Shown here: positions 24,674-32,394 of the stretch, in pieces
Numbering within the stretch: the stretch's first letter is position 1
Layout of the letters: every line of letters begins with the position of its first letter
Origin: Paenibacillus sp. HWE-109
GTDB lineage: Bacteria > Bacillota > Bacilli > Paenibacillales > NBRC-103111
NCBI RefSeq assembly: GCF_022163125.1
Contig: NZ_CP091881.1
Coordinates: 7,486,001-7,550,000 of the forward strand
Direction of reading: 5' to 3'
Length of the DNA stretch: 64,000 nt
Notes under the pieces: generated by a model
The model's input: only the letters and a program-made list of their open reading frames with translations
What the model was told of the DNA's origin: nothing
The model's database searches: none
Made by a program: the position numbers and the translations under genes

Positions 24674-25580
24674 CACGGCTGCGCGTCACTTGCGAGAAGG
24701 CACAAGAAATGTGGTCCGAAATGGTTGGATGACATTTGCTTCGATCAGCTCTATTGCCATTTCTTTATTGATTCTAGGAATTTTTGTTCTTATTACATTG
24801 AATGTGAATGATATTGCTGCCCAGATTGAAGATCAGGTAGAAATTAATGTGTATCTCGAGGTCAATACTTCGCAAGAGCAAATAGATACGTTACAATCCC
24901 AAATCAAAGGGATCAACGAGGTCAAATCGACCAAATTCGTTTCCAAAGAAGAAGGATTAGTGTATTTGCGCGAGAAGCTTGGCGATAGCGGGAAAGCCTT
25001 GCTGGATGGATTCGAGGGTGACAACAACCCGCTGAACGATGCTTTCACGATTGAAGTGGATGACCCGAGAAATGTAGCCGCGGTTGCTGATCAAATCAGC
25101 GCTTTGAACATCGGCAAAGATCCTAAGCCCATTTATAAAGTGAACTACGGCAAAGGCACGGTGGAAGCTTTATTTAAAGTGACGCAAATTGCCCGCTGGG
25201 TTGGCTTTGGCATCGTGATTTTATTGTCTTTCACAGCTGTTTTCCTGATTGCCAATACGATCAAAATTACGATCTTAGCCCGTCGCAAAGAAATTTCGAT
25301 TATGAAAATGGTGGGGGCGACGAATTCGTTTATTCGTTGGCCGTTCTTTATAGAAGGCGCCTTGCTTGGTTTCATCGGTTCGGTTATTCCGGCCGCGCTG
25401 ATCCTGGGGGGCTACTGGAAGCTGCTTCATTTGAGTTCGTTGAACTTGAATCTGCTTATGATTGAATTGACGCCTTTTGGAAGGATTGCTCCTACGATGG
25501 CGGTGCTATTGTTAGGGATTGGAATGGTTATTGGAATCTGGGGTTCCCTAATCTCCGTCCGCAAATTCCTTCGCGTTTAA
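24663..25580 (+). CDS. ftsX: Cell-division protein FtsX
   Basis: The membrane partner of FtsE. The 305-residue protein has a cytoplasmic N-terminus, a first helix (about 25-45, SISSIAISLLILGIFVLITL), a large extracellular loop (about 50-175) that in other species contacts the hydrolase or its activator, and three further helices. The FtsX/MacB core sequence EISIMKMVGATNSFIRWPF lies between them. ATG 24663 overlaps the end of ftsE by 11 bp and follows GGGGGGA, so the two are translationally coupled. The EnvC/PcsB-like gene downstream is a likely partner. Confidence 0.94.
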   Translation: MKISTAARHLREGTRNVVRNGWMTFASISSIAISLLILGIFVLITLNVNDIAAQIEDQVEINVYLEVNTSQEQIDTLQSQIKGINEVKSTKFVSKEEGLVYLREKLGDSGKALLDGFEGDNNPLNDAFTIEVDDPRNVAAVADQISALNIGKDPKPIYKVNYGKGTVEALFKVTQIARWVGFGIVILLSFTAVFLIANTIKITILARRKEISIMKMVGATNSFIRWPFFIEGALLGFIGSVIPAALILGGYWKLLHLSSLNLNLLMIELTPFGRIAPTMAVLLLGIGMVIGIWGSLISVRKFLRV

Positions 25581-25585
25581 ATGGT

Positions 25586-25753
25586 GGCTTTTAAAACCGA
25601 CTTTGATAACGAGGCTTTTCTGGAAGCGTACTCGGCATCGAATCTTGAATGAAAATGGGGCACTGTGGTACTCATGTAGCTCGCTACACTCCGTTCCTCC
25701 TGCCCTCATTTTCATCCAACCTTCTCGGTTCTGAAAGCCGATTTTTAAAGCTT
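25586..25753. repeat. Nested imperfect inverted repeat in the ftsX / M23-protein gap
   Basis: The outer arms GCTTTTAAAACCGACTTT (left, from about 25587) and AAAGCCGATTTTTAAAGC (right, ending about 25751) are imperfect complements, extended by AACGAG and CTCGGTT. The inner arms TGAAAATGGGGCA (about 25649) and TGCCCTCATTTTCA (about 25701) are also complementary. The 38-base centre contains CTCATGTAGCTCGCTACACTC. No start codon with a ribosome binding site is seen. It looks like a non-coding intergenic repeat or a very large hairpin. Confidence 0.5.
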
Positions 25754-25849
25754 TTATTTATGTTTTCATAGATTCAAAGATTAAGAGATTCGCAGAATAT
25801 AAGATTCATAATGATTCATCAGGTTATTGATGATGGGGAGGCTACGTGC

Positions 25850-27040
25850 TTGAATAAGAAGATTCTACCCTTGGTGTTGACACTTGGGATTGCGGCTTCG
25901 CTCGCGGTTCCATATGCGGGATATGCCGCTTCTACAACGGAGAAGATCGATCAGCAGTTGACTCAGCTTAAGAAACAGAAAGCGGAAGCGCAGCAGAAGG
26001 CGAGTGACGCACAGAACCAAATTACCAAGGTACAAACGGAAAAAGATCAGACGACGAAGGATATGAATACCCTTCTTAATCAGGTCAATGAAGCTAGCAA
26101 GAAACTGACGAATTTAAATGAGCAGATTGATCAAGTTTCGGATAATTTAGAACTGAATGCCAAGCAGTTGGACGAAGCGGTTGCGCGCGTGGAAAGCCGC
26201 GACAGCATGCTCAAATCCCGTGTTCGCTTAATGTATATGAATGGCTTTGTTTCTTATATGGACGTGCTGCTTAGCGCGACCAGTTTTAATGATTTCTTGA
26301 ATCGTATAGAAGCTTTGAAGTCGATTGTGAATCAAGATAAAGAGATACTAGAGTCGAATAAGAAAGATAAAGAAACTGTCACTCTGAAGAAAGAAGAAAC
26401 AGAGAAGCAGCTTGAACAGGTGAAGATTCTGTACGCCAATGCGGATGCCCTTCGAGATGAACTGCAAGCCAAGGAGAAGGCTAAAGAAGTTAAGATTGCC
26501 TCCTTGTCCAAGCAGGAGAAAGTTCTTGAAGATATTTCAGAAGAAAGCGATAAGCAGATTACGCAAATTGCGAAGCAGGAAGCCGATCTTCAGGAGAAGA
26601 AGCGGGCTGCCAGCAAAGCTAAATCTCCTTTTACCTACACAGGTGGGAAATTGGGCTATCCATTAGCGGCTCAAGCGCCTCTAACCTCTGATTTCGTTGA
26701 TCGGATTAATCCGGTAACGGGTAAAGCAGAGAGTCATAAAGGCATCGATTTGGGGGCTCCGAAAGGGACTGGCATTCTGGCTGCAGAGAATGGTTCGGTT
26801 ATTTATGCCTCATGGATGAACGGTTATGGCAATTGCATTATTGTGAACCATGGTAATGGCCTCTGGACGTTGTATGGACATATCATGAATGACGGTATCT
26901 ATGTCAAAGTCGGAGACGTCGTTAAACGCGGGCAGAAAATTGCCGGTGTTGGCTCGACGGGACAATCGACAGGAAATCACTTACATTTCGAGGTCAGACT
27001 CAATGAAGTTCCTAGAGATCCTAAACCGTACTTACGCTAG
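25850..27040 (+). CDS. Murein hydrolase activator / M23 peptidase with coiled coil (EnvC/PcsB-like)
   Basis: A secreted 396-residue protein with a signal peptide (KKILPLVLTLGIAASLAVPYA, cut near GYA-AS), a long coiled coil (about 30-255, rich in Q, K and E heptads) and a C-terminal LytM/M23 domain. That domain contains SHKGIDLGAPKGTGILAA, VNHGNGLWTLYGHI and GNHLHFEVR, with the His-Asp and HxH metal-ligand pattern intact, so it may be an active endopeptidase. The start is TTG 25850, 8 bases after GGGGAGG. Its place behind ftsEX matches PcsB/CwlO-type hydrolases activated by FtsEX. Confidence 0.88.
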   Translation: MNKKILPLVLTLGIAASLAVPYAGYAASTTEKIDQQLTQLKKQKAEAQQKASDAQNQITKVQTEKDQTTKDMNTLLNQVNEASKKLTNLNEQIDQVSDNLELNAKQLDEAVARVESRDSMLKSRVRLMYMNGFVSYMDVLLSATSFNDFLNRIEALKSIVNQDKEILESNKKDKETVTLKKEETEKQLEQVKILYANADALRDELQAKEKAKEVKIASLSKQEKVLEDISEESDKQITQIAKQEADLQEKKRAASKAKSPFTYTGGKLGYPLAAQAPLTSDFVDRINPVTGKAESHKGIDLGAPKGTGILAAENGSVIYASWMNGYGNCIIVNHGNGLWTLYGHIMNDGIYVKVGDVVKRGQKIAGVGSTGQSTGNHLHFEVRLNEVPRDPKPYLR

Positions 27041-27130
27041 GACAACTTGGTTATAAAATGGGAATAGCTTGTCATATACTACAAACAGGCGAACTCAAAT
27101 GGGTTTAGGAAAAAGGTGGTGTATCACGCT

Positions 27131-28594
27131 TTGCAATTCAAAGGTCGCACGGTCATTGTATTCGTATTGTTAGCTATGTTTGCGAGTAGTATTGTCACAC
27201 TAACCATTGTGGATTCTTCCTTCTCGTGGGGACGCAGCGAGAAGCCTGTGGGAAGTACGGCTGCGGCGACTTCGGGCTCTACTGGACTTTCGAGCAAGGA
27301 ACTGAGCAAGATTTCAACAACCTTTCAACTCATCGAAAGCAAGTACTTGAAGCAGCCTGATCATGATAAGTTAGTCAACGGCGCTATCAATGGTATGCTG
27401 GAGTCTCTCGAAGATCCATTCACTGTCTATATGGATCAGAAAGAAGCGAAGCAGTTCGATGAAAGCATCACCTCATCGTTTCAAGGGATTGGCGCCGAGG
27501 TTTCGATTGAGGATGGCAAATTCGTGATCGTCTCTCCGATCAAAGGCTCGCCAGCAGAGAAAGCTGGGATTCAAGCGAAAGATGTCATCGTCTCTGTGAA
27601 CGGGGACAAGTTGGATGGCTTAACGCTGAACCAAGCGGTTATGAAGATTCGAGGTCCCAAAGGCACACAAGCCAAACTGGATTTGTTGCGTCAAGGTGCG
27701 GGAGATCCCGTCCAAGTGATTGTCGTGAGAGATAACATTGATGTTGAAACCGTGTATGGTGAAATGATGCAGGATCAAATTGGCAAAATCGAGATTCGTC
27801 AGTTCTCATCCAACACGGCTGTGCGCTTCGCAGAAGAGCTGAAAAACCTCGAAGCCAAAGGGATGAAAGGTCTAGTCATCGATGTGCGGAATGATCCAGG
27901 CGGGCTCTTGAACGTCGTTGTAGACATCGTGAATCCGTTCGTGAAGAGCGGCAAGCCAATTGTTCAAGTTGAGAACCGCGACGGAAAGCGGGAGCCTACG
28001 CCTTCCACGGGTACAGGCAAGAATTATCCAATTTCGGTTCTGATCAATAAAGGAAGCGCGAGCGCGTCAGAGATTTTGGCAGGAGCGTTCCAAGAAGCTG
28101 TTGGAAGTAAAATTGTTGGCGAAACCTCCTATGGAAAAGGGACAGTTCAAGTTACTTTCGAGAAGGAAATGGGCGATGGCAGCAATATTAAGATGACAGT
28201 GTATAAATGGTTGACGCCGAATGGCAACTGGATTCATAAAACGGGCATCTCGCCGGATATCCCTGTTGAGCAGCCTGGTTATTTTAAAGCGGCTCCGCTT
28301 TCCAAAAAAGGCGTTCTCAAACAGGATACAACGAGCGATGACGTGAAAAACTTGCAGCTTATGCTTGCTGGTCTAGGTTTTAATCCAGAGCGATCCGATG
28401 GTTATTTCAACGATAAGACAGTTACAGCAGTTAAAGCATTTCAACGGACGAACGATCTGCCTATGACAGGTGAAGTTGACGTAGAAACAGCGAATAAGAT
28501 CGAGAAATCGATTCTTACGCAAATCCGTGAACCTAAGAATGATCTGCAGCTGAAAGCGGCGGTCAGTCAGATTCAGAAGCAGCTCGGGAAATAA
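27131..28594 (+). CDS. ctpB: C-terminal processing peptidase, S41 family (CtpB-like)
   Basis: A 487-residue membrane-anchored serine protease. An N-terminal helix (about 8-28) is followed by a conserved N-terminal region with LVNGAINGMLESLEDPFTVY and a PDZ domain (about 105-190, GIGAEVSIEDGKFVIVSPI). The S41 core contains the catalytic Ser in NKGSASASEILAGAFQEA and the Lys in GETSYGKGTVQ. A C-terminal peptidoglycan-binding domain ends the protein (about 400-470, LQLMLAGLGFNPERSDGYF). In Bacillus CtpB cleaves SpoIVFA during sporulation. TTG 27131 is favoured after AAAGGTGGTG; GTG 27119 is an alternative. The ftsEX neighbourhood matches Bacillus. Confidence 0.88.
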   Translation: MQFKGRTVIVFVLLAMFASSIVTLTIVDSSFSWGRSEKPVGSTAAATSGSTGLSSKELSKISTTFQLIESKYLKQPDHDKLVNGAINGMLESLEDPFTVYMDQKEAKQFDESITSSFQGIGAEVSIEDGKFVIVSPIKGSPAEKAGIQAKDVIVSVNGDKLDGLTLNQAVMKIRGPKGTQAKLDLLRQGAGDPVQVIVVRDNIDVETVYGEMMQDQIGKIEIRQFSSNTAVRFAEELKNLEAKGMKGLVIDVRNDPGGLLNVVVDIVNPFVKSGKPIVQVENRDGKREPTPSTGTGKNYPISVLINKGSASASEILAGAFQEAVGSKIVGETSYGKGTVQVTFEKEMGDGSNIKMTVYKWLTPNGNWIHKTGISPDIPVEQPGYFKAAPLSKKGVLKQDTTSDDVKNLQLMLAGLGFNPERSDGYFNDKTVTAVKAFQRTNDLPMTGEVDVETANKIEKSILTQIREPKNDLQLKAAVSQIQKQLGK

Positions 28595-28660
28595 TTGTGG
28601 GTCAGATAATGGAAATTCGTTAGGTATGGCAGGAAAAGTACGGTTTGTAGTCGAAATGAG

Positions 28661-28704
28661 ATAGGAAGGTTGCTTAGATTAGGCAGCCTTCCTATTTCTT
28701 TTAT
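28661..28704 (+). terminator. Hairpin between ctpB and the minJ-like gene
   Basis: ATAGGAAGGTTGC pairs with GCAGCCTTCCTAT (one G-U), followed by TTCTTTT. It can act as terminator of ctpB. The minJ-like ribosome binding site begins directly after it, so it may also attenuate. Confidence 0.65.
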
Positions 28705-28717
28705 CCGAGGAGCCCTT

Positions 28718-29998
28718 ATGGATGTGTTGACTCAATTTTTGGACAGGCTGCTGCAGGCCGTTGGGCAGTTGTTTGTGAATCCTTTCTACTATATAGGCAT
28801 TTTATTTATCGTCTTGCATTATCGTAAGCAAATACAGATGGAACGCAAGTTATTTCACACTCGTCTTCATTCGTTGCTGAATGAGACTTGGCGCACCATT
28901 CTTTGGGGTTGGATCGGTGGTATCGGCGCTTCAGTTGTCATGCTTTTCGTCGGGGTTAGCATTGAGGCGGATGTCATTATTCTGTTGTGGGTGTTAACGG
29001 CAGTTCTTGTGCTGTTTCGTGTCCGATTTATCTGTTTGGCTTATGCTGTGGGGATTCTGGGGATCGCCCAAGTTCTGTTGTCTTGGCTGCCAAGCGAAGC
29101 TATCCAGGAGGCATTTCCCGTCTTTAAGATAGTTGCAGGCGCAGATATCCCTTCTTTGCTGGTGATCGTAGCCGTTCTTCATCTGCTGGAAGGCTTTCTG
29201 GTTGGATTTCAGGGAGCGCGGATGGCAAGCCCTCTTTTCCTTGAGGGGAAACGTGGGCAGATCGTCGGGGCCCAGCAACTGCAAGGCTTCTGGCCCGTCC
29301 CACTGTTCCTGTTGGTGCCGCTAGCAGGAGGCAATTCCGCAGGACTTCCATGGGAAACCCTGTTTGGATCGAACCTTGCCTCCGGATGGACGCTGCTTGC
29401 TTTCCCGGCGATGATCGGTTTCACGGAGCTGACGATTTCGAAGCTGCCGCGCAGACAGGCTCGCTTTAGTGCAAGTATGCTCTATCTTTATGGTCTTATC
29501 CTGTTCGGTGCGGCAATGGCAGCCCAGTACTGGTCGCCGATTATGCTTGTAGCAGCGGTGCTGAGCATTGGTTTGCATGAAGGATTGATCCGTTACAATC
29601 AATGGTTGGAAGCGAAGCAAATTCCGTTCTACGTGCATTCACAGCGAGGGCTTATGGTCTTATCGGTTGTACCTGGGAGCCCAGCGCAAGAGCTTGGCAT
29701 TCAAGTAGGCGAAATTCTGCATAAAGTGAATGGTCACAAGATCAAAACAAAAACCGATTTACATGTCGCGATGGGATTGAACTCAGCGTTTTGCAGGCTG
29801 GAAGTGTTGAATGAGCAGGGTGAAGTACGCTTCCTGCACCGTGCCTTGTATGCAGGCGAGCACCACCAGCTAGGCATTATTCTGGCACCTGATCAAGAGG
29901 CTCTTTACTTCACAGAGCATCGTCCAGTGCATTTATTTTCCTATTTGCGCGGGAAACTGACCGGGCTGCTATCCAATGATTCAACGAAATCGATGTAA
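28718..29998 (+). CDS. minJ: Multi-pass membrane protein with C-terminal PDZ domain (MinJ/SwrAB-like)
   Basis: A 426-residue protein with about seven or eight membrane segments between residues 10 and 300, then a PDZ domain (about 315-385, LMVLSVVPGSPAQELGIQVG). In Bacillus MinJ links DivIVA to MinD at the poles and septum, and its gene lies near ftsEX and ctpB. The same neighbourhood and architecture support this call, but sequence identity could not be measured. ATG 28718 follows CGAGGAG. A general PDZ membrane protein is the fallback name. Confidence 0.65.
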   Translation: MDVLTQFLDRLLQAVGQLFVNPFYYIGILFIVLHYRKQIQMERKLFHTRLHSLLNETWRTILWGWIGGIGASVVMLFVGVSIEADVIILLWVLTAVLVLFRVRFICLAYAVGILGIAQVLLSWLPSEAIQEAFPVFKIVAGADIPSLLVIVAVLHLLEGFLVGFQGARMASPLFLEGKRGQIVGAQQLQGFWPVPLFLLVPLAGGNSAGLPWETLFGSNLASGWTLLAFPAMIGFTELTISKLPRRQARFSASMLYLYGLILFGAAMAAQYWSPIMLVAAVLSIGLHEGLIRYNQWLEAKQIPFYVHSQRGLMVLSVVPGSPAQELGIQVGEILHKVNGHKIKTKTDLHVAMGLNSAFCRLEVLNEQGEVRFLHRALYAGEHHQLGIILAPDQEALYFTEHRPVHLFSYLRGKLTGLLSNDSTKSM

Positions 29999-30026
29999 AG
30001 GTCTCAAAGGGCATCTTCAACTGAAT

Positions 30027-30190
30027 GAGGGGCTGTTTCAAATACCGTTATCGCTCTCCGCCCCCCACAATTCATTTGCTGCTCTCTAAAGAACTGTATG
30101 ATGCTTATAGACGAGAAAACAGCCTCTTCGGCGATCTAATGAACTGAATTGGCGTTATCGAGCAGCTTATAGGCGAAATAATGATCATAA
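30027..30190. repeat. Intergenic repeat-like element downstream of the minJ-like gene
   Basis: In the 499-bp gap to motB, GAGGGGCTGTTT (about 30027-30038) and AAACAGCCTCTT (30117-30128) form an inverted pair. Two partly matching direct copies are also present: TCTAAAGAACTG with GCTTATAGACGA (about 30085-30114), and TCTAATGAACTG with GCTTATAGGCGA (about 30135-30176). No credible gene is seen. The remainder of the gap holds only a terminator at 30385-30429. Confidence 0.4.
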
Positions 30191-30384
30191 GATCATAAGC
30201 ATGATATAACGGGATGGGGATTCATTAGATTTTCCAAACGCTCGATTTTGATCAAATAAAGCTTGCTGAGTTCGTAAGAGGTGCTTGCTGCGCTTTGGGC
30301 GCCACACCATTATGGAGTGTTTCTCTGCATTGAAAATAAGCTAGTTGAAAGTGCTTATTTGTTCGAATGGCGACTACCGACGCC

Positions 30385-30429
30385 AAAAAAGGAGCTAAGC
30401 GACGATACAAGTCGCTTAGCTCCTTTTTT
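30385..30429. terminator. Bidirectional intrinsic terminator, serving motB
   Basis: A 13-bp perfect stem, GGAGCTAAGCGAC/GTCGCTTAGCTCC, flanked by A6 on the left and T6 on the right, so it works in both directions. It lies about 70 bp past the motB stop. Confidence 0.9.
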
Positions 30430-30497
30430 CATTTTTTCCCAACGAATGAGTCTGTCCCGGTCATCAACGATCGTTGCTTTTGGGATAGCCTCTTACG

Positions 30498-31319
30498 TTA
30501 TTTAATAACAGTTGCTGGAGCCAGTCCATCACGGAGGACAATGATTTCGACGCGGCGGTTTTTACTGCGGTTCTCATCGCTGGTGTTAGGGACTTTGGGC
30601 ATTGTATCGGCATAAGCCGTGGCAATGAATTTATTATTATCAAGCTTGGCCGTATCGCTGAAATAACGAAGGACAGAAAGGGAACGGGCAAAGGACAAGC
30701 CCCAGTTGTCTTTGAGTGGCGAACCGGGAGCCAGAGGCAAGTTGTCGGTGTGCCCCTCAATGCTTACCTTGCTATTTAGCGTTGGGAAGAGGGAAGCAAG
30801 CTTTTGGAGAATGGGCGAGGAGGCTGGTTTCAGATCCGCTTTGCCCAGGTCAAAAAGGAATAAATCATTCAGTGTGATCGCCACACCGCGCTCGGTATCG
30901 CTAGCGGATACCTGAGCCTCCAAATTTTGATCCTTAATGTAAGCTTGGACTTGTTTTAAGAGATCTTGGAGTTCCTTTTCGCGCTTTTCTTTCTCGCTTT
31001 GATCAGGCTTGGTTTTATCTTTCTCTTCCTTTTGTTCGTCTAAGTTTTGCTTCGTATAATCTTTGTCCTTGCTGTCAGAGTCCCCCTGTTTAGGAGTCAT
31101 TTGACCGCTGATCCCGTGGCCTTTATCTAGAACCGAGTCAGCTTTCTGGAACTGCATGTTTAATACTTGCGCCAAAACGGCATACTTTTGAACATCCACT
31201 TTACTCATCGCATACATAATGATGAAGAATACGAGCAGCAAGGTGATTAAATCCGCATAGGTAATGAGCCATCTCTCATGATTAACATGCTCTTCCTGCT
31301 TCTTACCTCTCCGCGCCAT
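30498..31319 (-). CDS. motB: Flagellar motor stator protein MotB
   Basis: A 273-residue stator subunit. The single transmembrane helix (about 20-40) in WLITYADLITLLLVFFIIMY contains the proton-accepting Asp23. A charged linker follows (about 75-125, rich in Lys, Glu and Asp), then an OmpA-type peptidoglycan-binding domain (about 140-265) with SIEGHTDNLPL and NRSKNRRVEIIV. It anchors the motor to the wall. ATG 31319 lies inside motA (17-bp overlap) with GGAGGAAGG upstream, indicating translational coupling. MotB/MotS type (proton or sodium) is not certain; the Asp context fits the proton type. Confidence 0.95.
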   Translation of the reverse strand: MARRGKKQEEHVNHERWLITYADLITLLLVFFIIMYAMSKVDVQKYAVLAQVLNMQFQKADSVLDKGHGISGQMTPKQGDSDSKDKDYTKQNLDEQKEEKDKTKPDQSEKEKREKELQDLLKQVQAYIKDQNLEAQVSASDTERGVAITLNDLFLFDLGKADLKPASSPILQKLASLFPTLNSKVSIEGHTDNLPLAPGSPLKDNWGLSFARSLSVLRYFSDTAKLDNNKFIATAYADTMPKVPNTSDENRSKNRRVEIIVLRDGLAPATVIK

Positions 31320-32103
31320 TGTTGCCTTCCTCCTCTACCACTGCTTTTTTGGACCTTGATTTATCGTGGAGGAAGGAATTTAGTTTTTTCTTAATTAACT
31401 GAGGGTTTTCACCAGCTTGCAGGGCAAGAATGCCTTCGAGCATCAGTTCCATTTCGGAGACCATTTCTTTGCCCCGTACTTTGATTTTGTTGGCAATAGG
31501 AAGATAGATCAAGTTGGCGCTCATAACGCCGTACAAGGTTGCTGTGAAGGCAACGGCAATCGCAGGTCCCAAGCTGGACGGATCATCGAGGTTGCCGAGA
31601 ACGTGAATAAGCCCCATGACCGTTCCGATGATCCCCATAGTAGGCGCGTAGCCGCCGCCAGCTTCGAAGATTTTGGACATATTGTCAACTTGATGCTCGA
31701 TCGCATCCATTTCAAGCTCTAGGATCTGCCTGGTTAGCTCAGGATCGGTACCATCCACAACCATAAGCAAACCATCTTTCAAAAAGGGATTCTGATGCTC
31801 TTGAGCACGCTGTTCCAAAGCCAGTACACCTTCTCTGCGAGCAATCGAGGCCATATCTACCAGTTCTTCAATGGTTGCGGCTGGATCCTTTTTGGCTTCT
31901 TTGAAGGCGATGCCCAGTGCTTTAGGAATTTTGGATAAAATAGAGAGGGGGAAGCTGATAGCTACAGCTCCAAAGGTCCCGCCGAACACGATCAGCATAG
32001 CGCTTGGAATAATTAGGGAACTAATATGCCCTCCATCCCATACGTAGCCGCCAATTAAACCTACTAGACCTAATACTAATCCTAAAACCGTTGTCAAATC
32101 CAT
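31303..32103 (-). CDS. motA: Flagellar motor stator protein MotA
   Basis: A 266-residue membrane protein that forms the ion channel of the stator with MotB. Four hydrophobic segments are visible: two at the N-terminus (DLTTVLGLVLGLVGLIGGYV and IIPSAMLIVFGGTFGAVAI) and two around residues 150-205, including GGYAPTMGIIGTVMGLIHVL, the most conserved part of the family. A charged cytoplasmic loop lies between. ATG 32103 has AGGAGTGG 8 bases upstream; a longer frame to 32313 runs into the uvrB promoter region and is rejected. It is divergent from uvrB. Confidence 0.94.
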   Translation of the reverse strand: MDLTTVLGLVLGLVGLIGGYVWDGGHISSLIIPSAMLIVFGGTFGAVAISFPLSILSKIPKALGIAFKEAKKDPAATIEELVDMASIARREGVLALEQRAQEHQNPFLKDGLLMVVDGTDPELTRQILELEMDAIEHQVDNMSKIFEAGGGYAPTMGIIGTVMGLIHVLGNLDDPSSLGPAIAVAFTATLYGVMSANLIYLPIANKIKVRGKEMVSEMELMLEGILALQAGENPQLIKKKLNSFLHDKSRSKKAVVEEEGNNGAER

Positions 32104-32212
32104 GACTTTACCACTCCTAATTAGCATAAAAAGAATAGGGATTCTACAAGCAGCCTGATAAGTTCTATGGTGTCTCATCCTGATGGCGACAGGCTTTAAC
32201 AGATATTGCTGT

Positions 32213-32264
32213 TTGCATCCATGATTCAAAAAGGGTATAATGGAAAAACCAGAACAAACATTCT
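32213..32264 (+). promoter_or_regulatory. uvrB promoter with LexA/DinR-like operator
   Basis: TTGCAT (32213-32218) and TATAAT (32236-32241) are spaced 17 bp. Directly downstream, AGAACAAACATTCT (32251-32264) matches the Gram-positive LexA box CGAACRNRYGTTYC at 11 of 14 positions. The position just after the start of transcription is suitable for SOS repression. Confidence 0.55.
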
Positions 32265-32394
32265 TATGAGGAACGGCTTCAAATTCCTTCATAAATGATC
32301 GTGCAAGTTCCATAAACTTCTTTATCGGATATTACAAATGGAAAATGAATAGGATAAAAGTTCGATTTATTTCAATAAGTGTAGGTGATAAGTG

